Notes under the pieces: model-generated | Seen by the model: the letters and a program-made list of their open reading frames with translations, nothing else | What the model was told of the DNA's origin: nothing | The model's database searches: none | Source of the DNA: Roseivirga sp. | GTDB taxonomy: Bacteria; Bacteroidota; Bacteroidia; Cytophagales; Cyclobacteriaceae | Length of the DNA stretch: 62,919 nucleotides | Reading direction: 5' to 3' | NCBI GenBank assembly: GCA_029262895.1 | Contig: JAJCYM010000092.1 | Span: 1 to 62,919, forward strand | Made by a program: the position numbers and the translations under genes | In this document: piece by piece, positions 41,887 through 51,310 of the stretch | Layout: each line of letters begins with the position of its first letter | How positions within the stretch are numbered: position 1 is the stretch's first letter

Positions 41887-43122
41887 TTATTCAAATCTTA
41901 AGGCCTCTATCGGGTCAAGTTTAGCCGCTTTTCTTGCAGGCAAATAACCGGAAAGCAAACCGACAAATACACAAACAACCAAGCCCACAATTATCCAAAC
42001 CCAAGGAATCACAAAGGCTCCTCCCAGGATTTTAGCCAATAGATTGCCCACTACTATACCGAGAATTGCGCCAGCAACACCACCCATTTGGCAAATGGTA
42101 ATGGCCTCTATCAAAAATTGTTGTTTAATCCGCTGAGGAGTGGCACCTAAGGCCTTCCTGATACCAATTTCACGAGTCCGCTCTGTCACGGACACCATCA
42201 TAATATTCATTAATCCAATTGCCGCACCAAGCAATGTCACTGCGCCAATTACAATACCACCCATTCTCAGACCATTGGTCATGGTATCCAAAGCCTCCGT
42301 CACAGAGTCACTTTTCTCTACTTCAAATGATTCCTCTTCTCCTATCCTATCCCCTCTAATTTGTCTCATCAAACCTGTAGCCTCACCCATAGCCACTTGA
42401 ATTTCTTCCTGGTCTTGAATTGTAGCAGTAATATTAAATCTCATAGAACCCCTTCTATCTAATCTTTTGGCATTGATTAATGGAATTATAATATTCCTAT
42501 CTTCCTCAGTATCGCCACCAAAACCACCTTTTTCCTCCAGTACACCAATAACGCGATAGTTGTTACCATAAAATTTTACGGTCTTGTTCACAGGGTTCTC
42601 ATTGTCTTCAAAAAGTGCTTTAACTACCTCAGTGCCAAGCAGACAAACATAATTTCCATACTGAATTTCAAGCCCTGAAAAGTTTCTTCCATTGTCAATT
42701 TCGATACCTTTTATGGCAATGTAGTTTTCATCCCCACCGGTAATGGTAATGTTGGGATTCGTTTTCTTGTTTTCAAATTTTATTTCCGCACTTCCCGAAG
42801 CCCTGGTATACACCGTGACGGTCGATGGGTAGTCATAAACTTCTTTAAATCGTAAAGCCTCTTTAAAAGAAATGGGCTCATAGGATTTTTCTCTTTGACC
42901 ATTTCGATTTCTTCTGCCCGAAGACCGAGTATTCACGTCAAAGCTGTTGGCGCCCAGGCTCGACAAACTGGAGTCAATCTCACTTCTAATTCCGTCAACA
43001 GCCGTAAGCATGCCAACCAACGAGGTAATTCCGATGGCAATAATCAGACCTGTGAGTATTGTTCTTAATAGGTTGGACTTGATCGACTTGACCCCCTCCC
43101 GAATGTTTTCGCGTAAATTCAT
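41887..43122 (-). CDS. MacB/FtsX-type ABC transporter permease
   Basis: The 411-residue protein has an N-terminal membrane helix ([21 protein letters not shown]), a large MacB_PCD periplasmic domain (about 45-275) and three C-terminal helices with the family motif [19 protein letters not shown]. The ending [17 protein letters not shown] is the standard tail of these permeases. It needs a separate ATPase, which is not in the window. Such systems export peptides, lipoproteins or drugs with an envelope partner; substrate unknown. It has a clear terminator. Confidence 0.92.
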   Translation of the reverse strand: MNLRENIREGVKSIKSNLLRTILTGLIIAIGITSLVGMLTAVDGIRSEIDSSLSSLGANSFDVNTRSSGRRNRNGQREKSYEPISFKEALRFKEVYDYPSTVTVYTRASGSAEIKFENKKTNPNITITGGDENYIAIKGIEIDNGRNFSGLEIQYGNYVCLLGTEVVKALFEDNENPVNKTVKFYGNNYRVIGVLEEKGGFGGDTEEDRNIIIPLINAKRLDRRGSMRFNITATIQDQEEIQVAMGEATGLMRQIRGDRIGEEESFEVEKSDSVTEALDTMTNGLRMGGIVIGAVTLLGAAIGLMNIMMVSVTERTREIGIRKALGATPQRIKQQFLIEAITICQMGGVAGAILGIVVGNLLAKILGGAFVIPWVWIIVGLVVCVFVGLLSGYLPARKAAKLDPIEALRFE

Positions 43123-43235
43123 TTACTTTTCTGCGTTTTTCACGTTCCTAAACTAGTTGACCATTGATCAAAGTTTACAAACATTTATTTAAATTGAACG
43201 ATCCTACTGTTAATCGGTTCATAATCCAGTTCACC

Positions 43236-44504
43236 ATGAGAAAGATACTTGTACTCCTAACTCTCGTAATTTTTTCTATCCCCGGCTATTCAAATAAAAT
43301 ATTGATACCCATGGATGAAACCCAAACCAATCACTTAAAAGCATATGGTGTTGCGTACTGGGTTTTAGAGAGAGACGAATCAATTGAATGGATGTTAAAT
43401 TTTAGAGGTGGAAGTTTTTTACTTCCAGCAAGAACGGCATATGAAAATGAGCTAGTGATCAGGGGAATTAAGTATGAGGTGATTTCAGATGCACAGGCAG
43501 CACAGTATGAAGCGCAGATTTCATCACCAGCTTCTAACATGGATATGATGCGCCTTGAAAAGGTGCCAAAAATTGCTGTATACTCTCCAAAAACAAAGAT
43601 GCCATGGGATGATGCTGTAACGCTGGCACTCACTTATGCCGAAATTCCCTATGATGTGGTTTATGATGATGATGTGATGGCGGAAAAGCTACCGACCTAT
43701 GACTGGTTGCATTTACACCATGAAGATTTCACAGGACAATACGGAAAATTTTATGCCTCTTTTAGCCCCTATGCATGGTACCAACAGCAACAGAGAGATT
43801 ATGAAGAAACGGCCAGAAAACACGGCTTTGCAAAAGTCTCGCAACTCAAACTGGCCATTGCAAAAAAGATAAAGGGTTTTGTTGCTGGAGGGGGTTTCCT
43901 CTTTGCCATGTGCTCAGCTACTGACTCCTTTGATATCGCCCTTGCCGCTGACGGTGAAGACTTTATAGAGGCTATGTATGATGGTGATCCGGCAAACCCC
44001 AATGCCGAATCTCAGTTCGATTTTGGTAAAACCTTTGCCTTTGAGAATTTCAAATTGCGCAAAGACCCTATGGAATATGAATTCTCTGATATTGACAATA
44101 CTGAGGCTAGAAGGTCAAGAGCTTTGAGAGAGGACAATGACTATTTCACCCTTTTTCAGTTCTCCGCCAAGTGGGATCCAATACCTACTATGCTTACACA
44201 AAACCACACCAACTTGATCAAGGGGTTTTATGGACAAACAACCTCTTATAAGAAGAGGGTAATTAAACCAGATGTTGTGATTTTAGGGGAAACCAAAGCC
44301 GCAGATGAAGCCAAGTACGTCCATGGAGTCTTAGGCAAAGGGTTCTTTACTTTTTATGGAGGACATGATCCTGAAGATTATCAACACAGGGTTGGGGAAG
44401 AACCAACTGACCTGAATTTATACCCAAATTCATCTGGTTATCGCCTCATTCTTAACAACATTCTATTTCCGGCTGCCAAGAAAAAGAAGAGAAAGACAGA
44501 ATAA
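43236..44504 (+). CDS. Secreted glutamine-amidotransferase-fold protein, unknown
   Basis: The ATG at 43236 gives a good signal peptide (MRKILVLLTLVIFSIPGYSN); 422 residues. The chain has an alpha/beta class-I-amidotransferase-like look (GGGFLFAMCSATDSFD with a Cys at the nucleophile-elbow position, HGVLGKGFFTFYGGHDPEDY). Relatives are often labelled asparagine synthetase B, but the N-terminal Cys and synthetase domain of AsnB are absent, so that label is not supported. Being exported, it is more likely a secreted hydrolase or a binding protein. It lies 113 bp from the divergent permease gene. Confidence 0.6.
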   Translation: MRKILVLLTLVIFSIPGYSNKILIPMDETQTNHLKAYGVAYWVLERDESIEWMLNFRGGSFLLPARTAYENELVIRGIKYEVISDAQAAQYEAQISSPASNMDMMRLEKVPKIAVYSPKTKMPWDDAVTLALTYAEIPYDVVYDDDVMAEKLPTYDWLHLHHEDFTGQYGKFYASFSPYAWYQQQQRDYEETARKHGFAKVSQLKLAIAKKIKGFVAGGGFLFAMCSATDSFDIALAADGEDFIEAMYDGDPANPNAESQFDFGKTFAFENFKLRKDPMEYEFSDIDNTEARRSRALREDNDYFTLFQFSAKWDPIPTMLTQNHTNLIKGFYGQTTSYKKRVIKPDVVILGETKAADEAKYVHGVLGKGFFTFYGGHDPEDYQHRVGEEPTDLNLYPNSSGYRLILNNILFPAAKKKKRKTE

Positions 44505-44569
44505 AAAATCAAATACAAGTACAAATTCCAAAGAGCCAAGGCTGAGGTTTGTCTTTTAAATTTCAGATT

Positions 44570-45175
44570 TCAGTGCATCCTATCCCCTCGAACATTAAGC
44601 TCACTAAGGATATTCGCCTCAGCGAATAGAAATTCTTTCCAACGCTGTTGCACATAGTCTTCTGGCATATACTCCTTCGCCAAGGATATGAAGTTTCTGT
44701 AATGGCCAGCCTCTGAAACCATGAGCTCATAATAAAATTTTTGCAGCTCCTCGTCCTTAATATTCTGAGAAAGAATCTTGAATCGTTCACAGCTCCGGGC
44801 CTCTATTAGAGCATTCATCAATAACTTCTCTACCAATTGTTGTTCTCTGGTTCCTCCCTTTTTCAAAATGCCGTTGAGCGCAATCACGTATTCATCCTTG
44901 CGCATCTTGCCCAGCTCATAGCCTCGTTTTCTCAATTGTTCGATCACACGTTCAAAGTGACTCCACTCTTCCGACACAACAGGCACCAACATTTCAATAA
45001 GTTTGGCTCTTTCCGGATATTGTACAATCAAGGAAATGCAGGAAGATGCGGCCTTCTGCTCACAATAGGCATGATCTACCAGGATATCCTCAATACTCAT
45101 TTGAGCAATATCTACCCACCTTGGGTCAGTGGGTAATTGAAGACCCAGTACATTATTTTTGAAATCCATCATCAT
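44570..45175 (-). CDS. miaE: tRNA 2-methylthio-N6-isopentenyladenosine-37 hydroxylase
   Basis: The first of three consecutive ATGs (45175) is used; a GAGGA stretch sits just upstream. The ~201-residue protein is ferritin-like, with di-iron ligands in EDILVDHAYCEQKAA, the ExxH EEWSHFERV and EAGHYRNF, plus EARSCERF. This is the MiaE pattern. It hydroxylates ms2i6A37 on tRNA in an oxygen-dependent step. It is divergent from the DUF3078 gene with the start regions 142 bp apart. Confidence 0.85.
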   Translation of the reverse strand: MMMDFKNNVLGLQLPTDPRWVDIAQMSIEDILVDHAYCEQKAASSCISLIVQYPERAKLIEMLVPVVSEEWSHFERVIEQLRKRGYELGKMRKDEYVIALNGILKKGGTREQQLVEKLLMNALIEARSCERFKILSQNIKDEELQKFYYELMVSEAGHYRNFISLAKEYMPEDYVQQRWKEFLFAEANILSELNVRGDRMH

Positions 45176-45317
45176 TTCCTCAAAGGTAAACGGAACATCT
45201 TTTATAAAAAACACCTCGAGCAAGCATGTGCTTTCTGCAAGATTTTACTTTATCACATCTCAATTGAATCAGTTTTTAGAAGATTATTACTATTTTGATC
45301 CCAACAATCAAAAATCC

Positions 45318-46196
45318 ATGAAAAAGGCACTTCTTACGTTACTCACACTATTTATCAGCACAGGACTTTTTGCTCAAAATGCAGACTCCGTTACTAGAAC
45401 AAAAACAGGCAATTGGGGTCTGAGTTTTGCAAATGTAGGCCTCTCAAACTGGGCTGCAGGGGGTGAAAACTCTGTGGCCATTGGAACCATATTTAATGTG
45501 ACGTCCATCCGTGAATCACCAAATTCCATTTGGAAAAATCAATTCGATTTTGCCTTAGGGGGAGCAAAGGTTGGAGAGCAGGACTTCAGAAAAACCGATG
45601 ATGCAATTATTTTTCTGAATCAATACAGTAAAAAAATAAATAATAACTGGGCATGGGGACTATCCAATGTATTCAGAACCCAGTTACTGGAAGGAGTCAA
45701 CTTTGCCACGGACACACAAGACCGCATATCAGCATTTATGGCACCTGGCTATTTATCCATCAACCTTGGCATCGAATATAAATCAGGGGATGTATTCTCG
45801 ATTTCATTTGCCCCTGTTGCAGGGAAGTTCACTTTCGTCTTAGATGATGCGTTATCTGCTGCTGGCGCCTTTGGCGTTGATCCAGGGAGCAAAACCAGGG
45901 CTGAACTTGGAACCAACTTGCTCACTACATTGAACGCTAAACTCGCAGAAAACATAAGCCTGCAGAGTAGTCTAAATTTCTTTACCGCTTACGATTCCTT
46001 TGGCAATGTTGATACCAATTGGGAAACCCTATTGGTCATGAAGGTCAATGAATGGTTCAATGCGACATTCGGAACCCAATTAATTTACGATGATGATATT
46101 ATGATTGAGCAAGATGATGGCAGCTTTGAAAGAAACATCCAGTTCAAACATGTGCTCAACCTAGGTGTGAGTTTCTCTTTATTCAACTCAAATTAA
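45318..46196 (+). CDS. DUF3078-family outer-membrane protein
   Basis: The ATG at 45318 gives a signal peptide (MKKALLTLLTLFISTGLFAQ); 292 residues. The mature part is predicted barrel-like with the DUF3078 motifs NWGLSFANVGLSNWAAGGEN and AIIFLNQYSKKINNNWAWGL, and it ends with a beta-strand (FKHVLNLGVSFSLF) followed by NSN. Function unknown. Its stop codon is the left border of the inverted-repeat element copy B. Confidence 0.83.
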   Translation: MKKALLTLLTLFISTGLFAQNADSVTRTKTGNWGLSFANVGLSNWAAGGENSVAIGTIFNVTSIRESPNSIWKNQFDFALGGAKVGEQDFRKTDDAIIFLNQYSKKINNNWAWGLSNVFRTQLLEGVNFATDTQDRISAFMAPGYLSINLGIEYKSGDVFSISFAPVAGKFTFVLDDALSAAGAFGVDPGSKTRAELGTNLLTTLNAKLAENISLQSSLNFFTAYDSFGNVDTNWETLLVMKVNEWFNATFGTQLIYDDDIMIEQDDGSFERNIQFKHVLNLGVSFSLFNSN

Positions 46197-46391
46197 CCCG
46201 GTTTATGCAATAGAGGTCGTGATGAGGGTGTAAATCGTAATGAATCAGGATGTGTGCCACCGCTAAAGCTATGGCGACACGCGGTTTGACTTTGAAAGCA
46301 TAGCACCGCTACGGTGAAAAGACTAACGAAGCAAAGCGGCTGATTCGAAGCGAGTTACATCCGCAATAGAAATCCTATTGCATAAACCGGG
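46197..46391. repeat. Inverted-repeat element, copy B
   Basis: A 195-bp element bounded by exact 17-bp terminal inverted repeats: CCCGGTTTATGCAATAG at 46197-46213 and its complement at 46375-46391. TTAA lies on the left and TTTAA on the right. It matches copy A (7615-7800) in reverse orientation. It exactly fills the space between the stop codons of the DUF3078 gene (46194-46196) and the convergent porin gene (46393-46395), so it may serve as their bidirectional terminator. Confidence 0.88.
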
Positions 46392-46392
46392 T

Positions 46393-48300
46393 TTAATCAA
46401 AGAACGACCAGCGCATTCCTAAATCTAACGTTCGTCTTCCGCCAGTATAATATGGGGTCAGGAAATAGCCGTTATAGGTGAGGCCTTGAGTCACATTGGA
46501 CATCTTTAAGAATAGGTTGAAATTCTGAACTTTGAAATTGAAGAAAAGGTCTGCCTTTACAAAAGCATCCGCTTTAAAGTCATCTTGCAAAAAGAACTGT
46601 TGATTTATTGGGTTGTATGCATAAGGCTTATATTCCGACCTTAAATGAAGGTCTACTCCCATGTGAAAGATCATCTTACCATTAAAGAGGATATTTTTCA
46701 GAGAGAGCTGCGCATTACCCATGAACTCAGGAATTCTGTAGACGTCCGTATTTTTACCAGAAACGGAGTTGTAGTATCCTGTCGTCTTCAAAGACCATTT
46801 TTGTGACAACTGCCAGTCAAAATCAAACCCAGGAGATAACAACGTCACATCATTACCAGCCTGCGCGACTAACTTATTGGTGTCAAAGTATATGAAGTTG
46901 CTGATTCTATTGAAGCGCACTGTTGGCCTGAAGCTTAGCTTTGTAGTATTAAATTTAATTTGTCCTGAAAGATTATCAGAAATTTCATTCTTGAAGCTGT
47001 TCGTCCAGGAGGCCTGCTGCCCTGCATAAGCCTGTGCCAGGTAAGAAGGTTGTGACTCTACTCTGCTATATGAGATATCAAATAAATCGCTTGTGAAATT
47101 TCCACTTAAGGAGTAGTTCCCATCGAACATAAATTCGCCTTTTGCCGACAAAAATACCTTCCGAGAAATCTGCTGGCGCAGTGTACCACCAATGTAATGT
47201 TCAGTGTTCCTGATTTTTCCGTCCAATAGTACATTCTCATAGCTGACCTTTCGGTATTTATAAAAGGCACTGTAGGCAAATTTCGAAGTCCTGCCCTTGA
47301 TGCCAAATTCACTTTTTAACTCCCGGAATGTAGTCCTGTTGGCAACGGTGTCAATCGTTTGCCCATCCACACTATTATAAATTAGTGAATCAATACCACC
47401 TGTATCGTATATATCTGTATAACGATCCAACTGCTCATAGTAATCCGCCACGTGGTATAGCTGAAAAGCAGAGTCCACTTTATACTGATGATAGATGTGC
47501 AAGCCACCTCGCTTTTCAAGACTAATGGCATCACTCAGAATCACATTGGCGTCCTGGTACCTAAACAAGCTGGCATCTGTATCCGTATCAATCTCCGGAG
47601 GAATTATTCCGCCTGATTCCGTGACTTCATGCTTCATCTGAGTAAGATTCAGTAGCAACTCATATTCTTTAATTTTTTCAGGTCTTACATAGGCAAAAAG
47701 ATTCCAGTCGGAATTTTCGACATTTCTATCTCCGCGTTGCAGAAATGCCAATTGCTTATCAGCTCTTATACTTTTATAGCCAAAACCAAAGCTGAGTCTA
47801 GTACTATCGTTCACGGCAAAAGTCAGATCCGTTCTGGCCCTACCACCACCACCAAAGTAAGCGGTCACGTCAGAGTATGGTGAACGCGTATCGAAGTAGC
47901 GGATTTTATCAGGCCCTGTATAAAACTGGTCGAATGAATGATACCCGCCAGTTCTGCCTATGGTTTCTTTGGGCTGGAAAAAGAGTGGTTTTATAGCAGT
48001 CCCGAGATTACCCAGGTTTTGCATGAAATTCTGATTTCTGTCCAGATCAGTGAATCGATGGAAATTATCGGGAATTGTGTCAGGATGAAAGAATTGTAAA
48101 TCATTGCTTTTGATAAGCCTCTCGTAGGTGAACTTGGTGGTCAGGGCCGTGTATGATGCCTCAATCGTATCACCGAGAATCCGAGACCTTCTAGTAGTAT
48201 CTCGTTGAATCCCACCTCCATCAGTACGATTGATCTGTGCGAAAGCTACACTTATAACCAACCATCCCATTAATATTAGTAACCCTCTACGCACGCCCAA
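46393..48300 (-). CDS. Putative porin (Porin_10-type)
   Basis: The ~635-residue protein has a signal peptide (RRGLLILMGWLVISVAFAQ) and a long beta-barrel with many aromatic strands, ending LGMRWSFFD, an aromatic C-terminus typical of outer-membrane barrels. It fits the putative-porin family of Bacteroidota. The start is uncertain: the frame opens at TTG 48300, but a TATTTTTG promoter element overlaps that codon (48298-48305), so GTG at 48294 or ATG at 48270 may be used; the ATG would lack the basic residues of the signal peptide. Substrate unknown. Confidence 0.75.
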   Translation of the reverse strand: MGVRRGLLILMGWLVISVAFAQINRTDGGGIQRDTTRRSRILGDTIEASYTALTTKFTYERLIKSNDLQFFHPDTIPDNFHRFTDLDRNQNFMQNLGNLGTAIKPLFFQPKETIGRTGGYHSFDQFYTGPDKIRYFDTRSPYSDVTAYFGGGGRARTDLTFAVNDSTRLSFGFGYKSIRADKQLAFLQRGDRNVENSDWNLFAYVRPEKIKEYELLLNLTQMKHEVTESGGIIPPEIDTDTDASLFRYQDANVILSDAISLEKRGGLHIYHQYKVDSAFQLYHVADYYEQLDRYTDIYDTGGIDSLIYNSVDGQTIDTVANRTTFRELKSEFGIKGRTSKFAYSAFYKYRKVSYENVLLDGKIRNTEHYIGGTLRQQISRKVFLSAKGEFMFDGNYSLSGNFTSDLFDISYSRVESQPSYLAQAYAGQQASWTNSFKNEISDNLSGQIKFNTTKLSFRPTVRFNRISNFIYFDTNKLVAQAGNDVTLLSPGFDFDWQLSQKWSLKTTGYYNSVSGKNTDVYRIPEFMGNAQLSLKNILFNGKMIFHMGVDLHLRSEYKPYAYNPINQQFFLQDDFKADAFVKADLFFNFKVQNFNLFLKMSNVTQGLTYNGYFLTPYYTGGRRTLDLGMRWSFFD

Positions 48301-48321
48301 AAATATAAATTCAGTTTAGGT

Positions 48322-49359
48322 TTATCTTCCCTTTATTGTGTCAAATAGCTGTTTCTGAAACTCTTCATTCTCATCAATCACAAACCCAATTGGCGTGTAA
48401 AAAACAGCATTTTTTTTGAATAACATGTGATCCTTGAACTTCAAAAGTCGTACCATATCTTTCTCGGTAGTCATTATAGACACATCACCTTCCGTATTTG
48501 AGAGTTTTTCGTTGATGCGATCCAGTTCGGTACTATTAAAATGGTGATGATCTTGAAACTTGAAATGTTCGATGATGTTGTGTGCTTCGCCCAGGAAGGA
48601 TACCAAACTTTGAGAATTGGCCAATCCTGTAATGAGCACAATATCTTTACCAATTGTATTCACCGATGCTCCAAACACGGCTTTTGGTTCCATGTATTTG
48701 ATTCGAGAAAAATAAATCGGAATGCCTGTTGCATATTTCCTTAGTCTATTGCTCAATTCTGCCTTTTGCTTATTCGATAAGTCAGGACACTTGGTCATAA
48801 TAATGCAGTCTGCCCTCGCTGCTCCCTTTCTCGCCTCTCTCAATCCGCCATATGGCACCACAAAATCATCAAAAAAAGGTTTCGAATAATCAGTTAACAA
48901 AATGTTCAAATCTCTACCAGCCTTTCTATGCTGGTAGGCGTCATCCAATAAAAAAACTTCAGTCTCTGGGTGGTCCAACAGCACTGATGGAATCGCTAAA
49001 ATCCGCTCCTCTCCTACTGAAACTAGTATTTTCCTTCCAAACTTCTTATAAAACTGTAATGGTTCATCACCTATACTCTCCGCTGTATCTTCTTCATTAG
49101 CCAATCTAAACCCTCTCGTTTTTCTTCCGTAACCTCTGCTCACCGTGGCCACTTTGTGCTCATCCTTAAGCACCCTGATTAGGTTCTCGATCATTGGCGT
49201 CTTTCCTGTACCACCCATTGATAGGTTGCCAACACTGATAACCACTGGATCAAAGTCCGTGACAGGTCGTTGTCCGGTATCAAATTGATGATTCCTCACC
49301 CTGGTTATCCAGTCATATAAAATGGAGAAGGGAAACAATAACCATTTGAAGAGCTTCAT
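48322..49359 (-). CDS. lpxK: Tetraacyldisaccharide 4'-kinase
   Basis: The 345-residue protein has the LpxK Walker-type loop SVGNLSMGGTGKTPM (~42-56), a membrane-associated N-terminal segment (LFPFSILYDWITRVRN) and the downstream DDAYQHRKAGRDLNILL motif with the catalytic aspartates. It phosphorylates the 4'-position of the lipid A disaccharide precursor at the inner membrane. With the LptA- and LptF/G-type genes of this window it shows a complete-type LPS pathway. It is followed by the porin gene after 21 bp. Confidence 0.94.
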   Translation of the reverse strand: MKLFKWLLFPFSILYDWITRVRNHQFDTGQRPVTDFDPVVISVGNLSMGGTGKTPMIENLIRVLKDEHKVATVSRGYGRKTRGFRLANEEDTAESIGDEPLQFYKKFGRKILVSVGEERILAIPSVLLDHPETEVFLLDDAYQHRKAGRDLNILLTDYSKPFFDDFVVPYGGLREARKGAARADCIIMTKCPDLSNKQKAELSNRLRKYATGIPIYFSRIKYMEPKAVFGASVNTIGKDIVLITGLANSQSLVSFLGEAHNIIEHFKFQDHHHFNSTELDRINEKLSNTEGDVSIMTTEKDMVRLLKFKDHMLFKKNAVFYTPIGFVIDENEEFQKQLFDTIKGR

Positions 49360-49414
49360 AAAACGAGGTCTCTGTTTATCTTTAAGATCTTAAAGGCAGC
49401 AAATATCTCTAAAA

Positions 49415-50512
49415 ATGGCAAAAATAAAGGATATAATTAATCACCTCGAATCCATAGCCCCTAAAGCCTACCAGGAATCCTACGACAATTCAGGACTAAT
49501 AACCGGCAATGCAGGAGATGAATGCAACGGAATTCTGGTTTCATTGGATTGCATTGAATCGGTAGTGGATGAAGCCATAAGCAGACAATGCAATTTAATT
49601 GTAGCACATCACCCAATTGTTTTTAGCGGCATCAAGCAATTGAACGGCAAGAACTATGTTGAACGAACGGTGATCAAAGCCATTAAGAACGACATTGCCA
49701 TTTACGCCATACATACAAACCTGGACAATGTAAGCATGGGGGTAAACAGGAAGATTGCTGAGATGTTGGGGCTGGAAAACCTGCGCATTCTATCGCCAAA
49801 AAAACAAACGCTGCAAAAGCTCATCACGTTTGTTCCGTCAAAGGACAATCAAAAGGTACTGGACGCGCTTCATAAGGCAGGCGCAGGTCACGTTGGCAAC
49901 TATTCAAATTGCAGCTTCAAGGTTACCGGCACTGGTACATTCATTCCCAATGATTTGGCTAAGCCTTCCATAGGAAAGTCCAATGCAATAGAAGAAGTTG
50001 AAGAAGACCGGATAGAATTGATTTATCCGGCTCACCTTCAGGCACAAATTGTCAACGCGCTGAAGTCCGAGCATCCCTATGAAGAAGTCGCCTATTATAT
50101 ACAGGCATTGGAAAATAGCAATCAGGAAGTAGGCTCTGGAATGATTGGTGATTTAAAAGAACCGTTATCCTCTCCGGATTTTCTTCAACATCTGAAAACA
50201 GGTATGCATTTAAATGTAATTCGTCACACAGAATTTATTGAAAGGAAAATAAAGAAAGTAGCGCTTTGCGGTGGGGCCGGGAGCTTCCTGCTCAAAGCTG
50301 CAATCAATGCTGGTGCAGATGCCTTTGTTACTGCAGATTTCAAGTATCATGAATTCTTTGATGCTGAAGGAAAACTCATGATTTCTGACATCGGACACTA
50401 CGAAAGTGAAATCTACACAAAAGACTTATTGCACTCATTTTTGACCGAAAAATTTCCTAATATTGCAACCTGTTTGTCGGAGGTGAATACGAATCCCGTT
50501 AAATACTTTTAA
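49415..50512 (+). CDS. Nif3-like dinuclear metal centre protein
   Basis: The 365-residue protein is the long YqfO form: an N-terminal NIF3 half (SLDCIESVVDEA, the metal ligands in VAHHPIVFSG), a middle PII-like insert (~130-230) and a C-terminal half with GGAGSFLLKAAINAGADAFVTAD and ISDIGHYESE, which supplies further His/Glu ligands. Members are annotated as GTP cyclohydrolase I type 2, but activity differs among them. It is followed 9 bp later by the zinc-ribbon gene, an arrangement I recognise from other phyla too. Confidence 0.9.
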   Translation: MAKIKDIINHLESIAPKAYQESYDNSGLITGNAGDECNGILVSLDCIESVVDEAISRQCNLIVAHHPIVFSGIKQLNGKNYVERTVIKAIKNDIAIYAIHTNLDNVSMGVNRKIAEMLGLENLRILSPKKQTLQKLITFVPSKDNQKVLDALHKAGAGHVGNYSNCSFKVTGTGTFIPNDLAKPSIGKSNAIEEVEEDRIELIYPAHLQAQIVNALKSEHPYEEVAYYIQALENSNQEVGSGMIGDLKEPLSSPDFLQHLKTGMHLNVIRHTEFIERKIKKVALCGGAGSFLLKAAINAGADAFVTADFKYHEFFDAEGKLMISDIGHYESEIYTKDLLHSFLTEKFPNIATCLSEVNTNPVKYF

Positions 50513-50521
50513 AAAAATTAG

Positions 50522-51310
50522 ATGGAAAAGACGATTGCACAGAAATTGGAGGGAATGAAGAAGCTCCAATCCATTGATTCCCAACTAGATGAGATTAAGA
50601 AGGTGAGAGGAGCGCTTCCTGACGAAGTGGCTGACTTGGAGGATGAAATTGCTGGCTACGAAGTTAGAGTTGAGAAGTTCAAGTCTGAGGTTGCTGAGTT
50701 GGAAGCAAACATCAATGATCATAAGACTCAAATCAAAAACTCTGAAGCACTTATAAAGAAGTATGAGGAGCAGCAGATGAATGTTAGGAATAACCGAGAG
50801 TATGATGCAATCACCAAGGAAATGGAATTGCAGACCTTGGAAATTCAAATTTCTGAGAAACGCATCAAAGAGGGCTACGTCAAAATTGAGGTAAAAAACG
50901 AGGAAGTGGAAAAGACTTCAGGTGAGCTATCTGAAAGAAACAAGGACCTTGACGTCAAGAAAGCTGAGCTTGAAGTTTTGATTAAAGAAAGCGAAGCGGA
51001 TGAGCAAAAGCTCTTAAAGGATAGAGAAAAAGCAACTAAGCCAGTAGATGAAAGGTTGTTAAACTCATACGAGAAATTAAGAACCAATGCACGTAACGGC
51101 TTAGCAGTGGTTTCGGTAAACAGAGGAGCATGTGGTGGCTGCTTTAACGTAGTACCTCCTCAAAGACAAGCTGACATCAGAGAGCATAAGAAACTGATTG
51201 TTTGTGAGCACTGCGGTAGAGTTTTAGCTGATGTGACAGATGAGATTATCACAGAAGAAGTCAAACCAAAAAGAAGCAGACGAACAGCTGCTACTAAGGC
51301 GAAAGCATAG
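50522..51310 (+). CDS. C4-type zinc-ribbon, coiled-coil protein
   Basis: The 262-residue protein has a long coiled coil (about 10-180, highly charged with Glu/Lys heptads) and then a zinc ribbon with CxxC pairs in RGACGGCFNVVPPQRQAD and LIVCEHCGRVL (DUF164-type). The tail is basic (KRSRRTAATKAKA), which suggests nucleic acid contact. Function is not established for the family; placement beside the Nif3-like gene is often seen. The following TTG-started gene begins right after its stop. Confidence 0.85.
   Translation: MEKTIAQKLEGMKKLQSIDSQLDEIKKVRGALPDEVADLEDEIAGYEVRVEKFKSEVAELEANINDHKTQIKNSEALIKKYEEQQMNVRNNREYDAITKEMELQTLEIQISEKRIKEGYVKIEVKNEEVEKTSGELSERNKDLDVKKAELEVLIKESEADEQKLLKDREKATKPVDERLLNSYEKLRTNARNGLAVVSVNRGACGGCFNVVPPQRQADIREHKKLIVCEHCGRVLADVTDEIITEEVKPKRSRRTAATKAKA

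Noticed and set aside
43236-44504. Asparagine synthetase B
   Set aside because: The protein is exported and lacks the N-terminal glutaminase cysteine and the ATP-dependent synthetase domain.
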